Shown here piece by piece: positions 35,052 through 43,816 of a stretch of 64,000 nt of DNA. The notes below the pieces were generated by a model. The model searched no databases. It was given only the letters and a program-made list of their open reading frames with translations, and was not told the origin of the DNA. Positions within the stretch are counted from its first letter, which is position 1. Every line of letters starts with the position of its first letter. The translations under genes and the position numbers were made by a program. Source of the DNA: Microbacterium sp. MAH-37 (lineage in GTDB: Bacteria; Actinomycetota; Actinomycetes; Actinomycetales; Microbacteriaceae); contig NZ_WSEN01000006.1 in the NCBI RefSeq assembly GCF_009758255.1, positions 372,001 through 436,000 of the forward strand, given 5' to 3'.

Positions 35052-35087
35052 GGATGCCCGGGCCCGCAGGGGCGAGTCCGGGCATCC
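35052..35087. terminator. Strong hairpin between the convergent ThDP enzyme and allantoinase genes
   Basis: GGATGCCCGG pairs with CCGGGCATCC across a 16-nt loop, 29 nt from the end of the allantoinase gene. The rest of the 261-bp gap (34855-35115) holds short GCTCGC...GCGGCACTT direct repeats and no gene. Confidence 0.6.
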
Positions 35088-35115
35088 TGTGCGTCACTGC
35101 CGGCGGCGAGCCGGA

Positions 35116-36510
35116 TCAGTCCTCGGTGGTCATGCCGCGGCGCAGCAGGCGGCCGCGCGGCGTCTCGAAGTCGATGACCTCGCCGTGCAGCCAGGTCTTG
35201 CGCACCTTGCCGGCCAGCGCCTTGCCGTTGTACGGCGTGAGCGGGTTCTTGTGGTGCAGCTTCGTGACGTCGACGACGTACGCGTCGTCCGCCGCGAAGA
35301 TCGAGAAGTCGGCGTCGTAGCCGGGAGCGATGCGGCCCTTGCCGGTGAGTCCGGCGAACTGGGCGGGCCGCTCGCTCATCCACTCCACGACTGTCTCGAG
35401 CGACAGCCCGCGCTGGCGCGCCTCGGTCCAGATCAGCGAGAGACCGAGCTGCAGCGACGCGACACCGCCCCAGGCCACGGCGAAGTCGCCGTTCTCGAGG
35501 TCCTTCAGATCGAGCGTCGAGGGCGAGTGGTCCGAGACGATGAAGTCGATCGTGCCGTCCTCGAGGCCCTGCCAGAGCAGCTCGCGGTTGCCCGCCTCGC
35601 GGATCGGCGGGCAGCACTTGAACGCGGTGGCTCCGTGCGGGATCTCCTCGGCTGTCAGCGTGAGGTAGTGCGGGCAGGTCTCGACCGTGATCTTCAGGCC
35701 GTCGTGCTTGGCGGTGCGCAGCATCGCCAGCGCGTCCGACGACGACAGGTGCAGGATGTGCGCGCGTCCGCCGGTCCAGCGGGCGCGCTCGATGACCTCG
35801 GCTATGGCGAGGTTCTCGGCGCCGCGGGGACGGGATGCCAGGAACTTGCTGTAGTCGTCGCCCTCGGGCTGCGGGGCGCGGTCGATCGCGCGGGAGTCCT
35901 CGGCGTGCACGATCATGACCGAGTCGAACTTCTTGAGCTCGCGCATGTCCTTCTCGAGCTCTTCCGGGTCGAGCGGCGGGAACTCGTCCACGCCCGAGTG
36001 CAGCAGGAAGCTCTTGAAGCCGAACACGCCGGCGTCGTGCAGCGGACGCAGGTCCTCGGTGTTGCCCGGGATCGCGCCGCCCCAGAAGCCCACGTCGACG
36101 TGCACCTGATCACGCGCGACCGCGCGCTTCTCGTTCAGCGCGTCGACGCTCACGGTCGGCGGGATGCTGTTCAGCGGCATGTCCACGATGGTGGTGACGC
36201 CGCCGGCCGCGGCGGCGCGGGTCGCCGAGGCGAAGCCCTCCCACTCGGTACGGCCGGGCTCGTTGACGTGCACGTGCGTGTCGACCAGGCCGGGGATGAG
36301 GGTCTCGTCGTCGGCGATCTCGACGATCTCGTCGCCCTGCAGGTTGTTGCCCAGCGGCTGCATCGCGACGATCTTGCCGTGGCGGACGCCGACCTCGCGC
36401 GGGACGATGCCCGCGGTGGTCAGCACGCGCTGGCCACGGATGACCAGGTCGTAGTGCTCGCCGGTCGGGTCGAGAGACGCCGTCTCCTGCTGTTCGGTCT
36501 CGTGCGACAT
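35116..36510 (-). CDS. allB: Allantoinase
   Basis: 464-residue cyclic amidohydrolase that opens the allantoin ring to allantoate. Metal ligands are in GLVDTHVHVNEPGRTEWEGF (HxH), the carboxylated lysine in GVFGFKSFLLHSGVDEFPPL, histidines in MIVHAEDS and AHILHLSSSDA, and the aspartate in FIVSDHSP. The FKSFL...SGVDEFP segment is characteristic of AllB rather than dihydropyrimidinase. It is the last gene of a minus-strand block with a racemase and a permease. Later steps (allantoate amidohydrolase, ureidoglycolate enzymes) are not in the window. Confidence 0.88.
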   Translation of the reverse strand: MSHETEQQETASLDPTGEHYDLVIRGQRVLTTAGIVPREVGVRHGKIVAMQPLGNNLQGDEIVEIADDETLIPGLVDTHVHVNEPGRTEWEGFASATRAAAAGGVTTIVDMPLNSIPPTVSVDALNEKRAVARDQVHVDVGFWGGAIPGNTEDLRPLHDAGVFGFKSFLLHSGVDEFPPLDPEELEKDMRELKKFDSVMIVHAEDSRAIDRAPQPEGDDYSKFLASRPRGAENLAIAEVIERARWTGGRAHILHLSSSDALAMLRTAKHDGLKITVETCPHYLTLTAEEIPHGATAFKCCPPIREAGNRELLWQGLEDGTIDFIVSDHSPSTLDLKDLENGDFAVAWGGVASLQLGLSLIWTEARQRGLSLETVVEWMSERPAQFAGLTGKGRIAPGYDADFSIFAADDAYVVDVTKLHHKNPLTPYNGKALAGKVRKTWLHGEVIDFETPRGRLLRRGMTTED

Positions 36511-36583
36511 GTCGCGATTCCCTTCTGCCGGCGGCTTCGCCGGTTCTGCTCTGTATCGGGGGTGATTGAATTCTGCGCCGGTC

Positions 36584-37309
36584 TCAGCGTGCCAGGCTCG
36601 GGAACCCGGTGATCCGCTTCGGCCTCGGCGGTGCGTAGGTGCGCACCTTCGAGGTCGTGAGCCCGAGGCGCACCAGCCCTTCGGCGACGGCGACCGCGGC
36701 CTGCACGCCGTCGACGACGGGCACGCCGCACAGCTCGACGACGCGGTCCTTCAGCTCGGCCATGCCGCCGCAGCCGAGCACGATGACCTCGGCGCGGTCG
36801 ATCTCGACGGCGCGCTGCGCCTCGGCGGCGATCGCCTCGATCGCGCGCTCGGGGTCGGATTCCAGCTCGAGCACGCCGAGTCCGGACGAGCGGACCGACG
36901 CGCAGCGGTCGTGCAGTCCGGCGAGGATCAGACGGTCCTCGATCAGGGGCACCGCCCGATCGAGCGTTGTCACCACCGAGTACGACCGACCGAGGTACAT
37001 GGCGGTCGAGGCAGCGGCCTCCGTGATGTCGACGACCGGCACGTCGAGCAGCTCCTGCAGCCCCTCGCGGCCGTGCTCGCCGTACCCGGCCTGGATGACG
37101 GCGTCGTACTCCCCGTCGTACCGGACGACCTTGTCCATCACGGCGATCGCGGCGAGGTAGCTCTCGAAGTTGCCCTCGCACGACTCCGCACCGAAGTCGG
37201 GGGTGAGCCCGATGATCTCGGTGCCCGGTGAGGCGACGGCCCGCGCCGCCTCCGCGATGCCCTCGGTCATCGTCTCGGTCGTGTTCACGTTCGCGACGAG
37301 AATGCGCAT
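36584..37309 (-). CDS. Asp/Glu/hydantoin racemase family protein, probable allantoin racemase
   Basis: 241 residues with two catalytic-cysteine regions of the family: the first in the DFGAESCEGNFESY segment and the second in VIVLGCGGMAELKDRV. It opens MRILVANVNTTETMTEGI, the typical hydantoin/allantoin racemase start, with the NxNTT phosphate-like loop. Between a permease and allantoinase its likely task is to interconvert allantoin enantiomers so that the stereoselective allantoinase can use both. It is 73 bp upstream of allB on the same strand. Confidence 0.85.
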   Translation of the reverse strand: MRILVANVNTTETMTEGIAEAARAVASPGTEIIGLTPDFGAESCEGNFESYLAAIAVMDKVVRYDGEYDAVIQAGYGEHGREGLQELLDVPVVDITEAAASTAMYLGRSYSVVTTLDRAVPLIEDRLILAGLHDRCASVRSSGLGVLELESDPERAIEAIAAEAQRAVEIDRAEVIVLGCGGMAELKDRVVELCGVPVVDGVQAAVAVAEGLVRLGLTTSKVRTYAPPRPKRITGFPSLAR

Positions 37310-37339
37310 GCTCTTGCTTCCGTTTCGGGTGTCGGGATG

Positions 37340-38869
37340 TCAGTGGGTCGGGGTGACGGCGATCTCGGTGCCCTCCACGTCGTGGAAGGGGCCCCGTCTG
37401 TCGGCGATGATCGCATAGACGATCGCCGCGGACCCGGCTGCCACGAACCAGGAGAAGTCGTGCAGTCCCTTGAACGCGGGCACGAAGGTGATGACCAGAG
37501 CGAAGGCGCCGGAGAGGATCAGGGCGATCACGGCACGGGGGTTGAAGCCGCGCGTGTAGGCGTACTCGGCCGTCGGCGAGTCGGAGTACAGCTCGGGGAC
37601 GTTGATGCGCTGCTTACGGATGATCCAGTAGTCGACCATGATGATGCCGAACAGCGGCCCGAGCAGTGCGCCGAGGCCGCCGAGGAACACGTTGATGACC
37701 ACCGGGGAGTTGTACAGGTTCCACGGCAGGATGACCAGGCCGATGACGGCCGAGACGATCGCCGCCTTGCGGAAGTTGAGGTGTCGCGGGAAGAGGTTGG
37801 TCAGCGCATAGGTCGGCGCGACGAAGTTGGCCATCAGGTTCACCGCGATGGTGAGCACGATCAGGGCCAGCGAGGCCAGCACGAGCAGGAACGTGTTCGG
37901 AATGGCGGCGACCACCTGCGAGGGCGAGGTGATGAGCTCTCCGTTGATCTTGAACGATCCGCCGGTGAGCACCACCACGACGACGCCGAAGAACAGCATG
38001 TTGATCGGGATGCCCCAGAAGTTGCCCTTGACGATCGCCTTCTTCGACTTGGCGCCGCGGGTGAAGTCGCAGAAGTTCAGCACGAAGGTGCCGTAGATGG
38101 CCACCCAGAGGGATGCCGCGCCGAGTGCGGTCAGCCAGAACTCGGCGCCCTCGGCCTGGCCGGCCGGCGCCCAGTCGATCTGGAAGCCGGACTGCACCAG
38201 CACCCACACGGCGAGGGCCACGAAGGTGGCGAGGATGATCGGGCCCGCCCAGGCCTCGTACTTGCGGATCATCTCCATGCCGTAGCTGACGATGATGACC
38301 TGGACGACCCAGAGCGCGACGAAGGTGATCCAGCCGAGCGCGGACAGCCCGAGGAACGAGCCCTCCTGCAGCCCCTGCAGACCGGGGAGGACCGCGAGCA
38401 GCACCACCTGCAGCACCTGCGAGGCGAGGAAGGTCTGCACGCCGAACCAGGCGATCGCGACGCCGCCGCGCAGCAGTGCGGGGATCTGCGCGCCGTGGAT
38501 GCCGAAGGCGATGCGGCTCATGACGGGGAACGGGACGCCCGTCTTCTCCCCCATGTATCCGGACAGCGTGAGCAGCAGGAACAGGAAGAGGGCGCCGAAC
38601 GCGAGCGCGGCGAGCACGCCGCCCGCGCTGAGCCCCAGGGAGAACAGGCCGATGGCGAAGGCATAGTTGCCGAGGCTGTGCACATCGTTCGCCCAGAGGG
38701 TGAAGATGCTGTAAGCGCTCCAGTGCCGGCCCTCTCGGGTGGTGGGCGCGAGGTCGCTGTTGTACAGCCTCGGGCTGATGCCCGCCTGCACGGCAACCAG
38801 CATGGACGGCGGCTCCGCCAGTCCTTCGGATGCCCGGCTGGGTATGTGGACGTAGTCCTCTGCGGTCAT
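37340..38869 (-). CDS. NCS1-family nucleobase/allantoin:cation symporter
   Basis: 509 residues with about 12 helices. NCS1 landmarks are SPRLYNSDLAPTTREGRHWSAYSIFTLWANDVHSLGNY, GVPFPVMSRIAFGIHGAQIPALLRG and the terminal VPELYSDSPTAEYAYTRGFNPRAVIAL. The family imports uracil, cytosine, hydantoin or allantoin; the flanking allantoinase and racemase point to allantoin or a related ureide. It is the first gene of the ureide operon, 30 bp from the racemase gene. A palindromic candidate operator lies about 55 bp upstream. Confidence 0.9.
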   Translation of the reverse strand: MTAEDYVHIPSRASEGLAEPPSMLVAVQAGISPRLYNSDLAPTTREGRHWSAYSIFTLWANDVHSLGNYAFAIGLFSLGLSAGGVLAALAFGALFLFLLLTLSGYMGEKTGVPFPVMSRIAFGIHGAQIPALLRGGVAIAWFGVQTFLASQVLQVVLLAVLPGLQGLQEGSFLGLSALGWITFVALWVVQVIIVSYGMEMIRKYEAWAGPIILATFVALAVWVLVQSGFQIDWAPAGQAEGAEFWLTALGAASLWVAIYGTFVLNFCDFTRGAKSKKAIVKGNFWGIPINMLFFGVVVVVLTGGSFKINGELITSPSQVVAAIPNTFLLVLASLALIVLTIAVNLMANFVAPTYALTNLFPRHLNFRKAAIVSAVIGLVILPWNLYNSPVVINVFLGGLGALLGPLFGIIMVDYWIIRKQRINVPELYSDSPTAEYAYTRGFNPRAVIALILSGAFALVITFVPAFKGLHDFSWFVAAGSAAIVYAIIADRRGPFHDVEGTEIAVTPTH

Positions 38870-38921
38870 TGTGATGGACCCCTCTCGGCGACGACTTCGT
38901 CGACGACACTCGATTTCACAA

Positions 38922-38941
38922 TCCGAAAACTCTTTTTCGAA
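38922..38941. promoter_or_regulatory. Candidate operator upstream of the NCS1 permease operon
   Basis: TCCGAAAACTCTTTTTCGAA is an imperfect dyad (7 of 8 arm positions) in a locally AT-rich stretch, 53 bp before the permease start. A repeated GATTTCA occurs at 38912 and 38948 on either side. The cognate regulator is not evident. Confidence 0.4.
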
Positions 38942-38961
38942 TAGAGAGATTTCAGCACAAA

Positions 38962-38986
38962 AGGGGCCGTCTTGTCAACGGCCCCC
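38962..38986 (-). terminator. Rho-independent terminator of the flavin monooxygenase gene
   Basis: GGGGCCGT (38963-38970) and ACGGCCCC (38978-38985) form a stem with a 7-nt loop. On the minus strand it is followed by TTTT, 14 nt after the monooxygenase stop. Confidence 0.75.
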
Positions 38987-38999
38987 TTCAACACCCGCG

Positions 39000-40853
39000 T
39001 CAGGATGCCGCGATGAACGCTCCGTCGAGGAACGACGACAGCTCGTCACGCGCCTGCAGGGGCAGGATCGCGGCGACGTACTGATCGGGTCGCACGACCA
39101 CCACGACGCCCTCCCGTGACAGGCCACGCTCGTCGAAGATGTCGCTGCGGCACCACGCGTTCGGTGCCGCCGAGTACACCTTCTCCCAGTCGGTCAGGCC
39201 CAGCGGACCGGTCTTCGGCTGCAGCACGTCCGGCACATCGGGCAGGTCGATCTCGTCGAAGGCCTTCTGGTAGACGGCCTTCACGTCGAACACCGCGTCG
39301 AGGTCGGCATCCGCCGGCGTGAACTTCGCGACCTCGCCGCCGATCCAGGCCGCCCAGTCGTCGAGTGCGGCACCGGAGCGGTCTCCGAAGCCGTACACGC
39401 GCCAGCGCCCGTCAGCCTTGGCGTGGTGCCCGAGGTGCACGACGTTGCCGTCGCAGACGCGCACGACCTCGGCCGATTTGAAGCGGCGGCCGAGCGGGAA
39501 GCCCGTGGCCAGCTCCTGCTGCGAGGCGCCCGCGACGATCATCGACGGCTGGTACTCGGTCATGAACCCGGAGGGGAACTCGGCGGTGCCGAGGTAGAAG
39601 GTCGCGAGCTCCTGCGGGTCGGAGATCTCCTCGGGCTTGCGTGCCATCAGCGAGGACCACTCCTTGTCGAAGTCGATCAGCTGCTGGGCGACAGGGCGCC
39701 GCTCGGCGGCGTACGTCTCCAGGAGCTCCTGCGGCGAGCGCCCGGTGAGCACGGCGCCGAGCTTCCACCCCAGGTTGAAGCCGTCCTGCATCGAGACGTT
39801 CATGCCCTGACCGGCCTTGGCGCTGTGCGTGTGGCACGCGTCGCCGGTGAGGAAGACACGCGGATGCCGGTCGCTCTCGAGCGCGTCGTCGAACCCGTCT
39901 GTGACTCGGTGGCCGACCTCGTACACGCTGTGCCAGGCGACCTGCTTCACGTCGAGTGTGTACGGGTGCAGGATCTCGTTCGCCCTGCGGATGATCTCCT
40001 CGATCGGCGTCGAGCGCACCTGGTGGTTGTCGTCGTCGGCGACGGCGCCGAGGTCGATGTACATCCGGCTCAGGTAGCCGCCCTCGCGCGGGATGTGCAG
40101 GATGTTGCCGGCCTCGGCGTTGATGGCGCACTTGGTGCGCCAGTCCGGGAAGTCGGTGTTGACCAGGACGTCCATGACGCCCCACGCGTGCGCGGAGATG
40201 CCGCCGACGTGCTTGCGCCCGATCGCCTCGCGCACGCCGCTGCGGGCGCCGTCGCAGCCCGCGACGTACTTCGCGCGGACGGTGCGCTCGCCCGCGGTCG
40301 TGCGCACCTGCACCTCGACCGGATACTCCCCCGCCTCGTGCACGGTGAGCCCCACGAACTCCACGCCGTAGTCGGGCACGATACGACCCGGTCCGTTGTG
40401 CGCGGCCTCGGCGAAGTAGTCCAGCACGCGCGCCTGGTTCACGATCAGGTGCGGGAACTCGCTGATCTTGTAGCCGTAGTCCTCGGTGCGGCTGGTGCGG
40501 ATGATGTTGCCGGGGTTCTCGGGATCGGGGCCCCAGAAGTTCATCCAGCCGATGTTGTACGCCTCGGCGACGATGCGCTCCGCGAAGCCGAAGGCCTGGA
40601 ACGTCTCGACGCTGCGGGGCTGGATGCCGTCGGCCTGGCCGAGCACGAGGCGCCCTTCGCGCTTCTCGATGAGGCGCGTGACCACGTCGGGGTACTGCGA
40701 CATCTGTGCCGCGAGCAGCATGCCGGCCGGGCCCGAGCCGACGATGAGCACGTCGACCTCGTCCGGCAGGTCGGCAGGACGGTCGATCCCGGTGCCGGAT
40801 GCCGGGAGCACTCGCGGATCACCGGAGACGTAGCCGTGGTGGTGGAACTGCAT
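39000..40853 (-). CDS. FAD-dependent aromatic monooxygenase (phenol 2-monooxygenase / 3-hydroxybenzoate 4-monooxygenase-like)
   Basis: 617 residues. The Rossmann motif VLIVGSGPAGMLLAAQ (about 35-50), the DG motif in YVAGCDGARSGVREAIG and the GD motif VFLTGDACHTHSAKAGQGMNVSMQD are complete. The C-terminal 150 residues form the thioredoxin-like domain found in the longer phenol hydroxylases. It hydroxylates a phenolic ring with NAD(P)H and O2. It is monocistronic, with its own terminator, and is divergent from an IclR gene with two shared operators. It is too long for HpxO-type urate hydroxylase, so its link to the ureide genes is only positional. Confidence 0.87.
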   Translation of the reverse strand: MQFHHHGYVSGDPRVLPASGTGIDRPADLPDEVDVLIVGSGPAGMLLAAQMSQYPDVVTRLIEKREGRLVLGQADGIQPRSVETFQAFGFAERIVAEAYNIGWMNFWGPDPENPGNIIRTSRTEDYGYKISEFPHLIVNQARVLDYFAEAAHNGPGRIVPDYGVEFVGLTVHEAGEYPVEVQVRTTAGERTVRAKYVAGCDGARSGVREAIGRKHVGGISAHAWGVMDVLVNTDFPDWRTKCAINAEAGNILHIPREGGYLSRMYIDLGAVADDDNHQVRSTPIEEIIRRANEILHPYTLDVKQVAWHSVYEVGHRVTDGFDDALESDRHPRVFLTGDACHTHSAKAGQGMNVSMQDGFNLGWKLGAVLTGRSPQELLETYAAERRPVAQQLIDFDKEWSSLMARKPEEISDPQELATFYLGTAEFPSGFMTEYQPSMIVAGASQQELATGFPLGRRFKSAEVVRVCDGNVVHLGHHAKADGRWRVYGFGDRSGAALDDWAAWIGGEVAKFTPADADLDAVFDVKAVYQKAFDEIDLPDVPDVLQPKTGPLGLTDWEKVYSAAPNAWCRSDIFDERGLSREGVVVVVRPDQYVAAILPLQARDELSSFLDGAFIAAS

Positions 40854-40873
40854 CGTCGTCGATTCCTTCCAAA

Positions 40874-40910
40874 TGTTCTATATTCGAACACAAAGTTCTA
40901 CTATTGAACA
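40874..40910. promoter_or_regulatory. Tandem GTTC-N7-GAAC operators between the monooxygenase and IclR genes
   Basis: Two dyads, TGTTC-N7-GAACA at 40874-40890 and AGTTC-N7-GAACA at 40894-40910, are spaced 20 bp apart, two helical turns. They lie in the 80-bp gap between the divergent genes and probably bind the IclR protein on one DNA face. Confidence 0.6.
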
Positions 40911-40933
40911 GATCGTATACGAAGGGAGCCACC

Positions 40934-41626
40934 TTGGCCAGCCCCGCCTCACAGACCCTCAGCCGCGGCATCCGGATCCTGGAGATCCTCGCCGACGGGC
41001 CGGGCGCGCTGTCGATCGACGACGTCGCCGGCCGGCTCGAGGTGCACCGCTCGATCGCCTACCGCCTGTTGCGCACGCTCGAGGACCACGGACTCGTGTC
41101 GCGGGATGCCGCCGGACTGGTCGCGCTCGGGCCGCGGATGGCGGCCCTCGCCGCCGGAGTCGCGCACGACCTCCAGGCCGAGGCTCTCCCGGAGCTCACC
41201 GCGGTCGCCAACGAGCTCGGCCAGACCGCATTCCTGGCGGTGCTGGACGGCGACGAGTGCATCACCCTGACCAGCGTCGAACCCCGGCACGCCGTCGCCA
41301 ACGTCGCGCAGCGCCCCGGAACCCGGCATCCGGTCACCGCCGGCGCCCCCGGCAAGGCGATCCTCACGCAGCTGCCGGATGCCCAGTGGCCGGAGGCCGA
41401 TGCGGCGCTGCGTGCCCAGGTCGACGCAGCTCGCGAGTGCGGCTACGCGACCAGCCACGACGAGGTCATCCCCACGGTGCAGTCGGTCGCGGTGCCGCTC
41501 GTGCTGCGCGGCAAGCGGCCCGCCGCGCTGGCCGTCGTGCATGTGGCATCCCGCTTCGACGACGCCGAGATCGCCGCGCGCCTGCAGCGCTCCGCCGCGA
41601 CCATCCGCGACGCCCTCGGCGGCTGA
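40934..41626 (+). CDS. IclR-family transcriptional regulator
   Basis: 230 residues from a TTG start preceded by GAAGGGAG. N-terminal winged helix: SRGIRILEILADGPGALSIDDVAGRLEVHRSIAYRLLRTLEDHGLV. The C-terminal effector domain includes GTRHPVTAGAPGKAIL, a standard IclR signature. IclR proteins respond to small aromatic or organic acids. It is divergent from the flavin monooxygenase and very likely controls it through the tandem dyads between them. The 45-codon in-frame extension upstream would cover those dyads and is rejected. Confidence 0.88.
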   Translation: MASPASQTLSRGIRILEILADGPGALSIDDVAGRLEVHRSIAYRLLRTLEDHGLVSRDAAGLVALGPRMAALAAGVAHDLQAEALPELTAVANELGQTAFLAVLDGDECITLTSVEPRHAVANVAQRPGTRHPVTAGAPGKAILTQLPDAQWPEADAALRAQVDAARECGYATSHDEVIPTVQSVAVPLVLRGKRPAALAVVHVASRFDDAEIAARLQRSAATIRDALGG

Positions 41627-41681
41627 TCCGGCGCCGACCACTGCCCGGTTGTTAGGTTCTGTTGCCTTTCGGCGCCTTTCC

Positions 41682-41710
41682 TTGACCTGATTCGCACCGC
41701 TCAGCAGACT
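41682..41710 (+). promoter_or_regulatory. Sigma-70-type promoter of the propeller protein gene
   Basis: TTGACC (41682-41687) and CAGACT (41705-41710) are separated by exactly 17 nt. A Shine-Dalgarno GAAGGAG follows about 8 nt before the ATG at 41747. Confidence 0.45.
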
Positions 41711-41746
41711 CTCTTCGCACGGCTCCCACCCGTTCGAAGGAGAACG

Positions 41747-43780
41747 ATGTCTTCCCCCGCCCCCGCTTCCGCACAGCTCTCCCGCCGCACCCTGCTCGCC
41801 TCCGGCGCGGCCGCCGGGCTGTTCGCGCTCGCCCAGATCGCGCTGCCGTCACAGGCTCACGCCGCCGGTTCCCGTCCCGGTGCCGGCCCGGTCATCACGT
41901 CCCTCGGACCCGGCATCGTGCAGTACTCGCTGATGAGCGGAGTCCTCGTCGGCGACGTGTACTACGTCGGCTCGCGCAACCTCGAGCCGGCCGGGGTGGT
42001 CGGGATCGACCTGACCACCGGCAAGGTGGCGCACCAGACCACGCTGGCGACGGGGTACGCGATCCAGGCCCTCGCCGTCGACCCCCAACGCAACGCCCTC
42101 TACATCGGCGTGCTGCAGAAGAGCGGCGGCCCCCAGGCGAATCTGTATCGCTGGGACCTGTCCGCGCCGCAGCTGCCCGCGTCGCCGATCGGCACCATCG
42201 GCGACCGCGACGTGCGCGACCTCGCGGTGGCGCCGGACGGCATGCTGTTCGCCGTCGGCGGCGGCAGCGGCACCGCGCCGGCGCTGTGGCAGTGGAGCCC
42301 GGCGACCGGTGCGGTCACCGATCTCGGAACCCCCGACGCCACGGCCACGCTGGCCCGCGCCGTCGCCGCCACCGACTCGCACGCCTACTTCGGAGCCGGA
42401 AGCACCCTCGGTGGCGGCGGATCCACCTCTCGCGCCTCGCTCTACGCCTACGACCGCGCGCAGGGCGGATTCACCGACATCACCCCGACCGGGATGCTGC
42501 CGGACCCGAGCATCCGCGAACTCGCCGTGCTGCACGGCGAACTCGTCGTGTCAACCGCCGGCGCCGCAGAACCGAGCAAGCTCGCCACGCTCTCGCTCAC
42601 CGACCACTCGGTGCGCGCGATCATCACCTCGATCGGCAAGACGGCGAAGAACTTCACCGTCGTCGGCGACACCATCCACTGCGCCAACGAGGCGGGCATC
42701 CTCGCCTGGAACCCGCAGACCGCCGACCTGAGACAGCTCGACCTCGGCCTGCTCGATCTCGGCGAGATCTGGGGTCTCGACGCGCGCGGCGGGAATCTCG
42801 TCGCAGCCTCCGGCTACGGCTTCCTCGGCGAGGTCACGACGGCGGGCGCGACCGTGCAGACGATCGACCTGAGCGCGGCCGGCGCGCCGGTCAGCGCGCA
42901 GACCTGCATGGGCGTGGCCGCGGGCGGCGGCTTCGCCTACGTCGGCGGCAACGGCGGCATCGCCCGCCACGACCTCGCCACCGGCGAGGTCGTCAACCTG
43001 CTGCTGCCCGGCGAGGCGAAGGACGCCGAGGTCATCGGCGGCGTGCTCTACACCGGCCAGTACAGCGGCCAGGGCATCTGGCGCTACGACCCCCGCTCCG
43101 GCGCCCCCATCACGCGCGTCGCCTCCTTCCCCAGCACGCAGAACCGCCCGCTGGACACCGAGTGGGATGCCGCGCACGGGCTGCTCCTGGTCGCGGCTCA
43201 GGCCGACACCGAGGGCGGCGGGTCGATCTGGACGTTCGACCCGGAGACCGGCGCGAGCACCTGCACGGTGAACCCGATCGACGACATCCAGCTGGTCCGT
43301 GCCGTGGCCGCCGCAGACGGCATCGCCTACCTCGGCGGGGACAACGCGCAGAAGACCGGACCGCGCGGCACCATCGTGGCCTGGGATCCGGTGAACCGCA
43401 CCGAACTGTGGCGCCTCGAGACCGGGACACCGAACGGTATCGCCTCGCTCGAGACGCACGGCAGGCACCTGTTCGCGCTGACTCTGCGCGGGACGCTGAT
43501 CGTTGTCGACCGGCCGACACGTCGCATCGTGCACACCGCCGACCTCCGCAGCATCTGCCCCGGGTTCTCTGCGATGAAGGCCGCCCGCGGCGCGGTCTAC
43601 GCGGTCTCGGACACGACCCTGTTCCGCATCGACCGGCGAGCGTTCGCCACGACCGTGGTCGTGCCGGAGATCAACGGCGGCTGGTACAGCGGGCCGCACC
43701 TGAACATCGACGAGGACGAGGCGATCTACACGCTGCGCGGCCGCGACCTCGTCAAGGTGATCGACAACCCGCAGGCCTGA
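41747..43780 (+). CDS. Tat-exported beta-propeller protein of unknown function
   Basis: 677 residues. The N-terminus is a Tat signal: LSRRTLLASGAAAGLFALAQ with a twin arginine, a hydrophobic core and an AHA cleavage site near residue 42. The rest is a series of strands with repeated features such as 'G-x-x-YVGG' and 'WDP', like PQQ or YVTN propellers (for example FAYVGGNGGIARHDLATGEV and AYLGGDNAQKTGPRGTIVAWDP), probably 7-8 blades. Tat export implies folding before secretion, often with a cofactor. There is no catalytic signature and no related gene nearby. It is a single-gene unit with a strong terminator. Confidence 0.75.
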   Translation: MSSPAPASAQLSRRTLLASGAAAGLFALAQIALPSQAHAAGSRPGAGPVITSLGPGIVQYSLMSGVLVGDVYYVGSRNLEPAGVVGIDLTTGKVAHQTTLATGYAIQALAVDPQRNALYIGVLQKSGGPQANLYRWDLSAPQLPASPIGTIGDRDVRDLAVAPDGMLFAVGGGSGTAPALWQWSPATGAVTDLGTPDATATLARAVAATDSHAYFGAGSTLGGGGSTSRASLYAYDRAQGGFTDITPTGMLPDPSIRELAVLHGELVVSTAGAAEPSKLATLSLTDHSVRAIITSIGKTAKNFTVVGDTIHCANEAGILAWNPQTADLRQLDLGLLDLGEIWGLDARGGNLVAASGYGFLGEVTTAGATVQTIDLSAAGAPVSAQTCMGVAAGGGFAYVGGNGGIARHDLATGEVVNLLLPGEAKDAEVIGGVLYTGQYSGQGIWRYDPRSGAPITRVASFPSTQNRPLDTEWDAAHGLLLVAAQADTEGGGSIWTFDPETGASTCTVNPIDDIQLVRAVAAADGIAYLGGDNAQKTGPRGTIVAWDPVNRTELWRLETGTPNGIASLETHGRHLFALTLRGTLIVVDRPTRRIVHTADLRSICPGFSAMKAARGAVYAVSDTTLFRIDRRAFATTVVVPEINGGWYSGPHLNIDEDEAIYTLRGRDLVKVIDNPQA

Positions 43781-43785
43781 TCCAG

Positions 43786-43813
43786 GTGCCGCGCCCCGGT
43801 CGGGCGCGGCACC
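43786..43813. terminator. Perfect 12-bp hairpin between convergent genes
   Basis: GGTGCCGCGCCC (43786-43797) pairs with GGGCGCGGCACC (43802-43813) around a 4-nt loop, 6 nt after the propeller gene and 4 nt before the end of the convergent monooxygenase gene. Confidence 0.65.
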
Positions 43814-43816
43814 GAC

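Noticed and set aside
39000..40853. Urate hydroxylase HpxO as identity of the flavin monooxygenase
   Set aside because: At 617 residues with a thioredoxin-like C-terminal domain it belongs to the phenol-hydroxylase branch; HpxO enzymes are about 380 residues.
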